Of a DNA stretch of 64,000 nucleotides, positions 18,713 through 25,565 are shown piece by piece. How positions within the stretch are numbered: the stretch's first letter is position 1; each line of letters opens with the position of its first letter. Source of the DNA: Bacillota bacterium (GTDB lineage: Bacteria > Bacillota > SHA-98 > UBA4971); the NCBI GenBank assembly GCA_014360195.1, contig JACIXY010000010.1, positions 1-64,000 of the forward strand, read 5' to 3'. The position numbers were made by a program, and so were the translations under genes. The notes under the pieces were generated by a model, which saw nothing but the letters and a program-made list of their open reading frames with translations, did not search any database and was not told the DNA's origin.

Positions 18713-19159
18713 TCAAACTACAAGGGCCCTCTCCTTCACGAGAAGGGCCCTTGTCGGACAACCTCTCACACAGGCTGGTTCGTCTTCGTCCGGGCATCGG
18801 TCACACTTGAGCGCGACCTTCTGCCCCTCGTGGATCCGGACGCTGCCGTACGGACAGACCATCACGCACATCCAGCACCCGACGCAGCGCGCAGTGTCAC
18901 AGGCAACCGTTCCCACGTCCTCGTCGAGGTGCATGGCTCCGCTGATGCAAGCCCCGATGCAGGGCGCATCCTCGCAGTGGAAGCATCTGAGTGGGTAGTA
19001 CTCGGAGCCTTCCCTCGTCACGCGCACCCGTTGCCGGGGTAGCGGCCTCTCCCAGACCGCCTGGTGTATGTCACGGCTTTCGGAGTGGACGAGGGCGCAC
19101 GATATTTCACACTGCCGGCAGCCCACGCACCTCGCGAGCCTCACGAATACCTCCTTCAT
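18713..19159 (-). CDS. CooF-like polyferredoxin, electron carrier for CODH
   Basis: A 148-residue 4Fe-4S protein of the CooF/HycB type. The cysteine clusters are CVGCRQCEISCALVH at the N-terminus, CFHCEDAPCIGAC in the middle, CVGCWMCVMVCPYGS, and CDRCPDEDEPACVRGCPT, enough for four 4Fe-4S clusters. The start is ATG 19159, after a GGAGGTGG run in the cooC end. It lies directly upstream of cooS, so the likely role is shuttling electrons from the CODH B/D-clusters (inference). Confidence 0.88.
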   Translation of the reverse strand: MKEVFVRLARCVGCRQCEISCALVHSESRDIHQAVWERPLPRQRVRVTREGSEYYPLRCFHCEDAPCIGACISGAMHLDEDVGTVACDTARCVGCWMCVMVCPYGSVRIHEGQKVALKCDRCPDEDEPACVRGCPTRALLVKERALVV

Positions 19160-19931
19160 GTGGTCCCACCACCTCCTTCCCCACGAGCCGTGTGCATATA
19201 TCGGCAAGGAGCGACCTCGCGATGGTCCCGGATGTGCCCCTGCCGTCCGATGCGAGCATGGCAGCCCCCCACAGCTCGTCGCTGAAGGGGACGATCCCGA
19301 GGAGTTCGCCCGAACCAAAATGGGCTTCGAGCGCCGCGCGCTCCTCATCACATCTCACCTTGTTTGCGATGAACCTCACATCGGCAACCCCAAGATCGCG
19401 TGCGAGGGTTTCGGTGACCCTGGCGGTGCGAAGGCTAGCCTGGCTGGGCTCCACGACCACCAGCATCACATCGACCCCCCTCGCCGTGCCCCTGGTGAGG
19501 TGCTCGATCCCCGCGCTCATGTCGAGGACCACGACCTCATCGCGCTCGATGAGAAGCGCCCCCATGAGGCGTTCGAGGAAGGCGTTCTCCCGGCAGTAGC
19601 ACGCCGTGCCTGCCTGCTTCACTCCGCCCATCCGCAGGAGCCGGACGTTTCCGGATTCGAGCGAGAAGGCGTCGAGGATATCGTCAACACGCGGATTGAT
19701 GCGGAAGAACGCGCCATCGCCCATCTTCTCGCGGACGAGATCGTCCATCTCGACCACGGGGCGAAGACGCGCGAGTGCGTCCTCCGGGAATCCAAGGGCG
19801 AACCCGAGGTTGGCATCGGGGTCGGCGTCAACGGCGAACACCGGTCTCCCTGACTCTGCGAGCCCAAGTATGATTCCTGCCGCAACAGTGGTCTTGCCGA
19901 CTCCGCCCTTGCCTGACACCGCGATCTTCAT
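19107..19931 (-). CDS. cooC: CooC-type CODH maturation ATPase, first gene of the operon
   Basis: P-loop ATPase for nickel insertion into CODH. The 274-residue protein begins MKIAVSGKGGVGKTT with the deviant Walker A, followed by VDADPDANLGFALG and ACYCREN, the CxC motif found in CooC dimers. The Shine-Dalgarno (GAGCGGG) is weak and close to ATG 19931. No better start is seen, because upstream codons lack the family N-terminus. Its 3' end overlaps the ferredoxin gene by 53 bases. First position after the Rex-type operator suggests redox control of the whole operon. Confidence 0.88.
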   Translation of the reverse strand: MKIAVSGKGGVGKTTVAAGIILGLAESGRPVFAVDADPDANLGFALGFPEDALARLRPVVEMDDLVREKMGDGAFFRINPRVDDILDAFSLESGNVRLLRMGGVKQAGTACYCRENAFLERLMGALLIERDEVVVLDMSAGIEHLTRGTARGVDVMLVVVEPSQASLRTARVTETLARDLGVADVRFIANKVRCDEERAALEAHFGSGELLGIVPFSDELWGAAMLASDGRGTSGTIARSLLADICTRLVGKEVVGPHEGGIREAREVRGLPAV

Positions 19932-20088
19932 CCCGCTCAAGGCGCAGGCCCGCCGCGCCGCGGACCTGAGCGCGAAGAGCCTGCGCTCTGCTACCCCCCT
20001 CTCACACCCTTGGAACGCTCCCGAGCTGTTGCTTTGATACTTCAACACGCTTGGCAAAAATCCTTCCTGATAAATGTAGGATATTGTG

Positions 20089-20146
20089 CAATCAGCTAAT
20101 CTTCCCACGTGTATATGTAGTTTGACCTTTGTGTCACAATTCACAA
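20089..20146 (-). promoter_or_regulatory. CODH/ACS operon promoter region with Rex-like operator
   Basis: On the minus strand TTGTGAATTGTGACACAA (20129-20146) matches the Bacillus-type Rex box TTGTGAA-N4-TTCACAA at 12 of 14 fixed positions. A possible promoter overlaps it: TTGTGA, 18 bases, TATACA. Start site and regulator are inferred. A rex gene lies about 1.2 kb upstream, reading the same way. A CRP/FNR-family site is the alternative reading of the palindrome. Confidence 0.5.
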
Positions 20147-20206
20147 GCCCCATGTACACCAGGCTTCACCCTAGTGTTGCCAGGTGAAAGGGCAGGCCGT
20201 CGTCAA

Positions 20207-20310
20207 GTGAAGGTGCGGGAGAGTGTCGGACTTCCCCTGCAGCCGCCAGTTCCGCCGGGCACGGCGACGGCTGTACGCAATTCAACCCGGCTACCTTAGA
20301 CCTTAGACAT
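20207..20310. repeat. Dispersed repeat of the second family, copy 1
   Basis: Begins CAAGTGAAGGTGCGGG, runs through GGACTTCCCCTGCAGCCGCCAG and a short GC hairpin to GACGGCT, ATTCAACC and GACATAA. Blocks of the same order occur near 42016-42110. It has no coding capacity. The left end resembles the ends of the MITE-like elements, so the two families may be related. Confidence 0.5.
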
Positions 20311-20356
20311 AACGCGCGAAAGCTCCGCAGTCCCTTGAGCAATTACATAGGGCAAA

Positions 20357-20517
20357 TGAGTGAGTGAGCGAGCGAGCGAGTGAGTGAGTGAGCGAGCGAG
20401 TGAGTGAGTGAGTGAGTGAGTGAGTGAATGGGCGGGTGGCTGGGTGGCCTGGTGGCTGGGTGGCTGGGTGGGTGGGTGGGTGAGTGGGGCGAGCGAGTGG
20501 TCGAGTGGGTGGGTGGT
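20357..20517. repeat. Tetranucleotide microsatellite (TGAG/CGAG) followed by a GGTG/GGCT tract
   Basis: About 18 tetranucleotide units, TGAG mixed with CGAG, span 20357-20427. A GT-rich run of GGTG and GGCT units follows up to about 20517. The tract ends exactly where the palindrome array begins. No promoter or gene is attached, so phase variation is not obvious. Confidence 0.85.
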
Positions 20518-21160
20518 CCCCGGAGGACCAGGATGTGCAGGCAAGGTGATCCCCAGGGGATCGACCCTTTGCGCAAACTGGTTACGGACGACCCACCCTC
20601 CCGGCCTCCTGACCCCGAGGACGCCAAAGCTGCTCCCCAGGTGATCAGGATCAGCGGACAGCTGATCCCCGGAGGACCAGCTTCGTGCCGAACCTGGGCC
20701 CCACGTAACCAGCTTCGCAGGTGGTCACGGAGGGATGGTCCCTGCGGGACCAGGATCGGCTTCAGGATGATCACCACGGGCCCAGCTTCGAGCATAGCCT
20801 GGGCCTATGGATCCCACCCACGGCGGCGGACGCCGCACGGTGGTCCCGAGAGGACCAGGATACGTGCATAGGTGGGATCCTGGGCACGAGCTTCGTGCGG
20901 GATCTGGTCCCGGGCGATCCAGCTTGCGTGGTTTTCGAGAGCGAAGCTAAGAGGGGTGGTCCTCACGGGATCAGGATCAACGCCAAGCTGGTCCCCCAGG
21001 GATGAGGCTCGCCCGCGGCTCTGGTCCTTGCGAGACCACCCCCCCGTCAACTCACGGAATCTGGTTGCCAGGAGAGCAGCGGTGCAGGTGACCATGTTAC
21101 CAGGGGACCATGTGACCGGGGGACCCAGGCCGCCACAGAGATGATCCGGACAGGACCAGC
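20514..21160. repeat. Array of degenerate palindromes with a period of about 32 bases
   Basis: Repeated 17-mers of the form TGGTCC-N5-GGACCA start at about 20514, 20547, 20579, 20663, 20695, 20736, 20768, 20800, 20841, 20873, 20905, 20957, 20989, 21022 and 21142. Successive starts are mostly 32 bases apart. Linkers begin with GGAT or GCTTCG and are less conserved. Best copies are at 20514, 20736 and 20841 (perfect six-base arms). The unit is not a multiple of three and all six frames are broken, so it is not coding. Function unknown. Confidence 0.85.
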
Positions 21161-21338
21161 GTCCCAGGCGACCCGGTTGAAGGGGGCCAGGTTACGGGTG
21201 GCCGGGGTTTGGGCGTGAGCGGAAGGGCGCGCGCGATTCCTAAGCTTGAGATTGGTTATGTAGGTGGCCCGCCGCCCGCACCTAGGGGGGATTACGGTCG
21301 ACGCTCGCGCGGCGGGCCGGGACGTCAGAGTCAACACG

Positions 21339-21974
21339 TCAGAGGTAATACGCAAGGTGCATGAGCTCCACGCTAAGGTCGGTGTTGTGAAGACGCACGC
21401 CCTGAGGAACCTTCAGCTTGACCGGAGCGAAATTGAGGATGGCCTCGATGCCTGCATCTACGCAAGTATCAACGACCCTCTGAGCCGCTTCCGCCGGGAC
21501 GGCCACTATGGCCATCCTGACCTGGCGCTCACGGGTGATCTCAGGGATGCGGTCCACGTGGTGGACGGGGACCTCCCCAATCTTCATGCCCACCTTCGCA
21601 GGGTCCGAGTCAAAAAGCGCCGCCAGGCGAAGATGGTAGTCTTTCTCGACCGCCCGCCGCCCGATGATGTATCTCGCCAGGGCCTGGCCGAGGCTGCCGG
21701 CGCCGACGATGGCCACGTTTATCTCCTTGTCCAGGTTGAGCACCGACCTGAGCTCGTCACGAAGGACGGCTATCTGGTACCCGACGCCCTGCTTGCCGAA
21801 ACCACCAAGGAAGTTGAGGTCTTTGCGGACCTGCGCCGGGGTCACCCCGGCCTTCTCACCCAGCTCGAACGAGGAGATGAGGCCGCCATGGACATCCTCG
21901 TCCACGGTCTCGAGGACGCGCAGGTACACGGGTAGCCGCCTGATGACAACGTCCGGAATGCGTAGCTTCCTCAA
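21339..21974 (-). CDS. rex: Redox-sensing transcriptional repressor Rex
   Basis: NAD(H)-responsive repressor that binds TTGTGAA-type palindromes when the NADH/NAD+ ratio is low. It has an N-terminal winged helix (RKLRIPDVVIRRLPVYLRVLE and the recognition region AGVTPAQVRKDLNFLG), a Rossmann domain with VAIVGAGSLGQALARY, and the domain-swapped C-terminal helix VRLHNTDLSVELMHLAYYL. TTG 21974 was preferred because a G-rich Shine-Dalgarno lies seven bases ahead; ATG 22007 has none. Its position upstream of the CODH operon and the operator at 20129 make CODH/ACS and hydrogenase genes likely targets (inference). Confidence 0.93.
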   Translation of the reverse strand: MRKLRIPDVVIRRLPVYLRVLETVDEDVHGGLISSFELGEKAGVTPAQVRKDLNFLGGFGKQGVGYQIAVLRDELRSVLNLDKEINVAIVGAGSLGQALARYIIGRRAVEKDYHLRLAALFDSDPAKVGMKIGEVPVHHVDRIPEITRERQVRMAIVAVPAEAAQRVVDTCVDAGIEAILNFAPVKLKVPQGVRLHNTDLSVELMHLAYYL

Positions 21975-22291
21975 TGTCGTACCCCCCCCCAAGGGAAGTT
22001 GCAGCATGTTTCGCGGCAGGAGTATAACGCACCTAGCAGGGCGGTGAGCAACAGGCCAGTTGTATGCAGCGTATTCGACACATTAGCCCCCGTTCCTCCC
22101 CCGTTCTTGCAACAATCGGCGGTCACCGTTTGTACCCTGCGCAGCGCCGTGGCACCCTGCGCCGAAGCAGAAGCAGGAAGGAGGGGCGCCCGCTCCCTTC
22201 AGTCGCAACACGGCCCGCCGCCCTGTGGACCGGACGGCACTTCGGCTGCGAGCATGGGGCGAGATTCGGCGCTACAGGCTGATTCCGGCGC
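21975..22291. other. Intergenic gap between hepT and rex
   Basis: About 315 bases without a convincing ORF. A possible minus-strand -10 (TATACT near 22020) could serve rex, but its -35 is poor. A nine-base C run (G on the sense strand) lies just ahead of the rex start. Nothing else is recognised. Confidence 0.5.
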
Positions 22292-22732
22292 TTACCCTGT
22301 CTTGCCGCCGAGAGTCGCTTCCTTTATATCGAGCGAGAAGTCCACAAGGTCCGTGGTCCCGTTCTTCAATATGCCGAAGACGAGGGCAGGGTCCAGCCGA
22401 GTGTAGTCGTGAACGACGATGTTTCGAAAGCCAGCCATTTGCCTGAGCCTTGCGACGTCCGAGCGCCTCAGGAACCCCGCTTCGTGGAGCACTGAGAACA
22501 CGTCCTTGTTGTCGGCGGGTTCCCGAAGGCGTTCCTCTGCAATGATATGATGGCCGATATCGAGACAGCATTCAACCGCTAGCTGAAGGGTCCTTTCAAC
22601 GTAGCGCCTCGTCTTCTTGCTCGTGAGGAACTCTTCCCAGGTTAGGTGCCTTTCCTCCTCCAGGTCTGAGATGTACTCATCCAGGTACTTCAGGCGGTTC
22701 CGGATCACCTCTTCTTCTACCAACGAAACCAC
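22292..22732 (-). CDS. hepT: HepT-type toxin (DUF86 HEPN RNase)
   Basis: Toxin of a HepT/MntA module. The 146-residue HEPN protein has the RNase motif Rx4H in FRNIVVHDY near residue 103 and an acidic N-terminal helix region. Its start overlaps the mntA end by 56 bases, the usual arrangement for this pair. In characterised systems MntA adenylylates a tyrosine near the Rx4H motif; the HDY tyrosine here is in the right place. Role in phage defence or stress is inference. Confidence 0.88.
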   Translation of the reverse strand: MVSLVEEEVIRNRLKYLDEYISDLEEERHLTWEEFLTSKKTRRYVERTLQLAVECCLDIGHHIIAEERLREPADNKDVFSVLHEAGFLRRSDVARLRQMAGFRNIVVHDYTRLDPALVFGILKNGTTDLVDFSLDIKEATLGGKTG

Positions 22733-23147
22733 CCCTCTCCACGTCCCTGCGCATTACCCGAACATACTTCTCATAGTGAGGCAACATGTCCAGGTACCGC
22801 CTGCGTGCATTCACCTCAAACTCGATACGCTGTGTGTGGTTTCTCTCAAAAACCAGCTCCCCGGACTTCAAGACCTGGTGAATGAGGCTAAGCGGGGCGT
22901 CCCCGAGATCGATCACATCCACACGCCGCCCGAGGAGGCCTTCCAGGTCAGACGAGATGTCGGTCCGCGCAGCGAAACGGGCAAGGGCGTCGTCGCTTTG
23001 TGCTTCGAAAAGCACTGCTACGTCCACGTCGCTCTTCGGACGGGCCCTGCCCTTGGCGAACGAGCCAAAAAGGTAGGCGGCGATCACGTCGTCACGACGG
23101 GTGAAGTATTCCCTCAGAGATCTCACGGGAAACTCATGGTTGCCCAT
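22677..23147 (-). CDS. mntA: MntA-type nucleotidyltransferase antitoxin
   Basis: Minimal nucleotidyltransferase of 156 residues. The catalytic motif GSFAKGRARPKSDVDVAV satisfies GSx10DxD and lies near residue 28; a further acidic residue is in RRVDVIDLG. The family inactivates HepT by AMPylation. The start is ATG 23147 after CGAGGTGTGCT. A long leader of about 200 bases separates it from the promoter at 23352-23380 and contains a 27-base direct repeat. Confidence 0.88.
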   Translation of the reverse strand: MGNHEFPVRSLREYFTRRDDVIAAYLFGSFAKGRARPKSDVDVAVLFEAQSDDALARFAARTDISSDLEGLLGRRVDVIDLGDAPLSLIHQVLKSGELVFERNHTQRIEFEVNARRRYLDMLPHYEKYVRVMRRDVERGGFVGRRRGDPEPPEVPG

Positions 23148-23149
23148 AG

Positions 23150-23237
23150 CACACCTCGCACGCACGGGGACTTGCTGCCGCTACGGAGAAGGCGAAAGCG
23201 CTCGTGCGCGCACACCTCGCACGCACGGGGACTTGCT
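23150..23237. repeat. 27-base direct repeat in the mntA leader
   Basis: The sequence beginning CACACCTCGCACGCACGG and ending ACTTGCT occurs identically at 23150-23176 and 23211-23237, 61 bases apart. The first copy covers the Shine-Dalgarno region of mntA. It could be a duplication or an operator pair for autoregulation. Confidence 0.85.
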
Positions 23238-23351
23238 ACTACCGCCGCCAGGGTAAGCCAGGCAGGAGGCGCTGGTCGGCCTTGTAACGAGGGGCCACCG
23301 GGCGGGCGGTCCTGCCCGGCGCGCGGTCATCGAGCCCTGCCGTTCCACACT

Positions 23352-23380
23352 ACTATAGCACATGCAGGTTCCGCTCACAA
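23352..23380 (-). promoter_or_regulatory. Predicted sigma-A promoter for mntA-hepT
   Basis: Minus strand TTGTGA (-35), 17 bases, TATAGT (-10). The predicted start is near 23345, giving a leader of about 200 bases before mntA. Confidence 0.55.
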
Positions 23381-23403
23381 TCTCCGGCGCGGCTCTCCCG
23401 CGT

Positions 23404-23543
23404 CTAAGTATGAGGTCATTGGTTTTCTCTCGTTTTCCGAGGTCTTGGGTTGCCGGTGACTCAAAGAGAGAGTGCAACACCGGCAACCCTGCACGGCGCG
23501 TGCGCTCTCTGGAACCGGCGGTTACTTATGGCGATCTACTCAG
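23404..23543. repeat. MITE-like element, copy C (about 140 bp)
   Basis: Ends are CTAAGTATGAGGTC and GGCGATCTACTCAG. The centre has a perfect 12-base stem, GGGTTGCCGGTG with CACCGGCAACCC, around a 19-base loop. The loop is the exact reverse complement of the loop in the copy at 45555. It is noncoding and lies in the 600-base gap between hydA and mntA. The rest of that gap (23544-23763) shows nothing recognisable. Confidence 0.65.
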
Positions 23544-23763
23544 GTGGGGGGCGCGGGTCGCCTGATTCGAGGGCCAAGTGGTCAGAAACCTACCAGCGAA
23601 AAAGCCCGATTGAATCTTGGAAACAGCGCCAACACGGGGAAGCGGCGCAGGCAGACCCTGCGCCGCTCCCGGTCGCTTCCCATCGCTGTCCCATCGCTGG
23701 GATCGCTTCTTCACGATTCAGGCCGTAAGACAGCCTCTATCGGCCCGCGGCCTCGCGCCCCCG

Positions 23764-25521
23764 TCAGCCTGCGGCCTCGCCGCACACGGTCTTCGCCACC
23801 GACGGGTACTTCTGCCTTGGCGTGTAGTGCGTGTGCAGGAGGTGATGGGACACTTCGCTCAGCGGCTCACCCAGGAACTCGGCGTATATCTGCTTTATCG
23901 CCGGATTCTCGTGGGACTTTCTGTACGGAAGCCCCCTATCCGCCTCGTAGAGGGCGTTCCCGCGGATCCCCCGAATCTCCATGGTCGTCGGGATAGGCTG
24001 GCCGCCGCCGCCGACGCACCCGCCCGGGCAGCACATTATCTCGATGAAGTGGTAGTTGGCCTTGCCCTCACGCAGGAGGTCGAGGATCTTTTTGGCGTTT
24101 CCGAGGCCGTGCGCCACCGCGACCCTGACGTCGAGGTCTCCGACCCTAACTGTGGCCTCCTTTATGCCCTTGAGGCCCCTGACCTCCTCGAAGTCGATCT
24201 TCGGAAGCTCGCTGCCCGTGGCTACCTCATAGACCGTCCGCAGGGCGGCCTCCATCACGCCACCTGTCGCGCCGAAGATCGCAGCTGCGCCGGTGGAGAT
24301 GCCCATCGGGTCGTCGTGCTCCTCCTCGGGCAGGTCCTCGAATCGGATGCCGGCCTCGCGCAGCATCCTGCCGAGCTCACGGCTGGTAAGGACCACATCG
24401 ACGTCCTTGTAGCCGGAGTCGCACATCTCGGGCCTGTCGGCCTCATACTTCTTCGCAGTGCAGGGCATGAGCGATACCGAGAAGATGTCCTTCGGGTCGA
24501 TCCCGGCCTTCCGTGCATAGTATGTCTTGACGAGCGCCCCGAACATCTGCTGAGGCGACTTGCACGTGGAGATATGCTTGAGGAGGTCCGGGTAAAAGTG
24601 CTCCCCGAACTTGATCCACCCCGGGCTGCACGAGGTGATCATCGGAAGCACGCCGCCTTCCTTCAGCCTCTTCAGGAACTCGTTGCCCTCCTCGATAATG
24701 GTGAGGTCCGCGGTAAAGTCGGTGTCCATGACCTTGTCGAACCCCAGCCTGCGAAGGGCCGCGACGAGCTTGCCAGTGATGATCTGTCCGGGCGGAAGGC
24801 CCATCTCCTCACCGATGCTGACCCTGGTCGCAGGGGCGGTCTGGACCACCACGTGCTTGTTGGGATCGGCCAGAGCCTGCCACACTCGCTCGGTGTCATC
24901 CCGCTCGGTGATCGCACCCACGGGACATGCATGGATGCACTGCCCGCACAGGGCGCATGCCACCTCGTCGAGGCCCCTGCCGAACACCGGCGTGACCACC
25001 GTATCCGCACCGCGCCGCGACGGGAAGAGCACTCCCGCTGCCTGCACATCGTGGCACATGGACACGCAGCGGCGGCACAGTATGCACTTGTCCGGCTCCC
25101 GAACTATCGCCGGAGTGGAGTGGTCTTCGGGGAGCCCGCGAAGCTTGTGCTCGAAGCGAATCTCCCTCATGCCGAACCTCTCGGCGAGGGCCTGGAGCTC
25201 ACAACTCCGGTTCCTCACGCACTGGAGGCAGTCCTGCGGGTGGCGGGCAAGGAGAAGCTCGAGGTTCACCTTCCTCGCCTGCCGGACGCGTGGCGTGTTG
25301 GTGTACACCACCATTCCGTCCTGCACCGGGAAGGCGCACGCAGGCTGGAGCAGCTTCTGGCCCTCGATCTCAACGACACATATGCGGCAGACGGCCTGCA
25401 CCGCGAGATCAGGGTGGTGGCACAGCGTCGGGATGTCGATGCCGAGCTTCTTCGCGGCATTCAGGATGGTTGTGCCGGCATCCACCTCGACCTTCCGGCC
25501 GTCTATGGTCACCATTGCCAT
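23764..25521 (-). CDS. hydA: [FeFe]-hydrogenase catalytic subunit (HydA of a HydABC-type complex)
   Basis: Catalytic subunit of a soluble, probably electron-bifurcating hydrogenase using NADH and ferredoxin. The 585-residue protein has, in order, an N-terminal 2Fe-2S domain (cysteines in LCHHPDL, CRICVVEIEG and QPAC), a His-Cys3 cluster (HPQDCLQCVRNRSC), and two 4Fe-4S clusters (CILCRRCVSMC, CALCGQCIHAC). The H-cluster domain follows with TSCSPGW, MPCTAKK and CCPGGCVGGGGQP. All H-cluster cysteines are present. ATG 25521 follows AGGAGTGATACGCGA. It is last in the leftward operon with hydB and hydC. Confidence 0.95.
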   Translation of the reverse strand: MAMVTIDGRKVEVDAGTTILNAAKKLGIDIPTLCHHPDLAVQAVCRICVVEIEGQKLLQPACAFPVQDGMVVYTNTPRVRQARKVNLELLLARHPQDCLQCVRNRSCELQALAERFGMREIRFEHKLRGLPEDHSTPAIVREPDKCILCRRCVSMCHDVQAAGVLFPSRRGADTVVTPVFGRGLDEVACALCGQCIHACPVGAITERDDTERVWQALADPNKHVVVQTAPATRVSIGEEMGLPPGQIITGKLVAALRRLGFDKVMDTDFTADLTIIEEGNEFLKRLKEGGVLPMITSCSPGWIKFGEHFYPDLLKHISTCKSPQQMFGALVKTYYARKAGIDPKDIFSVSLMPCTAKKYEADRPEMCDSGYKDVDVVLTSRELGRMLREAGIRFEDLPEEEHDDPMGISTGAAAIFGATGGVMEAALRTVYEVATGSELPKIDFEEVRGLKGIKEATVRVGDLDVRVAVAHGLGNAKKILDLLREGKANYHFIEIMCCPGGCVGGGGQPIPTTMEIRGIRGNALYEADRGLPYRKSHENPAIKQIYAEFLGEPLSEVSHHLLHTHYTPRQKYPSVAKTVCGEAAG

Positions 25522-25565
25522 TCGCGTATCACTCCTTCCGTCTCTCCTGCTTGAGCCGGGCGGGT

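Noticed and set aside
20296-20544. Minus-strand ORF with His-Ser-Leu-Thr repeats
   Set aside because: It is only the translation of the TGAG/GGTG microsatellite, with no Shine-Dalgarno or conserved part.
20721-21144. Plus-strand ORFs across the palindrome array
   Set aside because: The 32-base period shifts frame each unit, and similar ORFs appear on both strands. These are by-products of GC-rich repeats.
20514-21160. CRISPR array
   Set aside because: Unit is ~32 bases including the spacer-like part, repeats are highly degenerate, linkers are also partly conserved, and no cas genes are present.
23166-23763. tRNA or other stable RNA in the gap before hydA
   Set aside because: No cloverleaf or known RNA signature found by eye; the visible structure is explained by the MITE-like hairpin and direct repeat.
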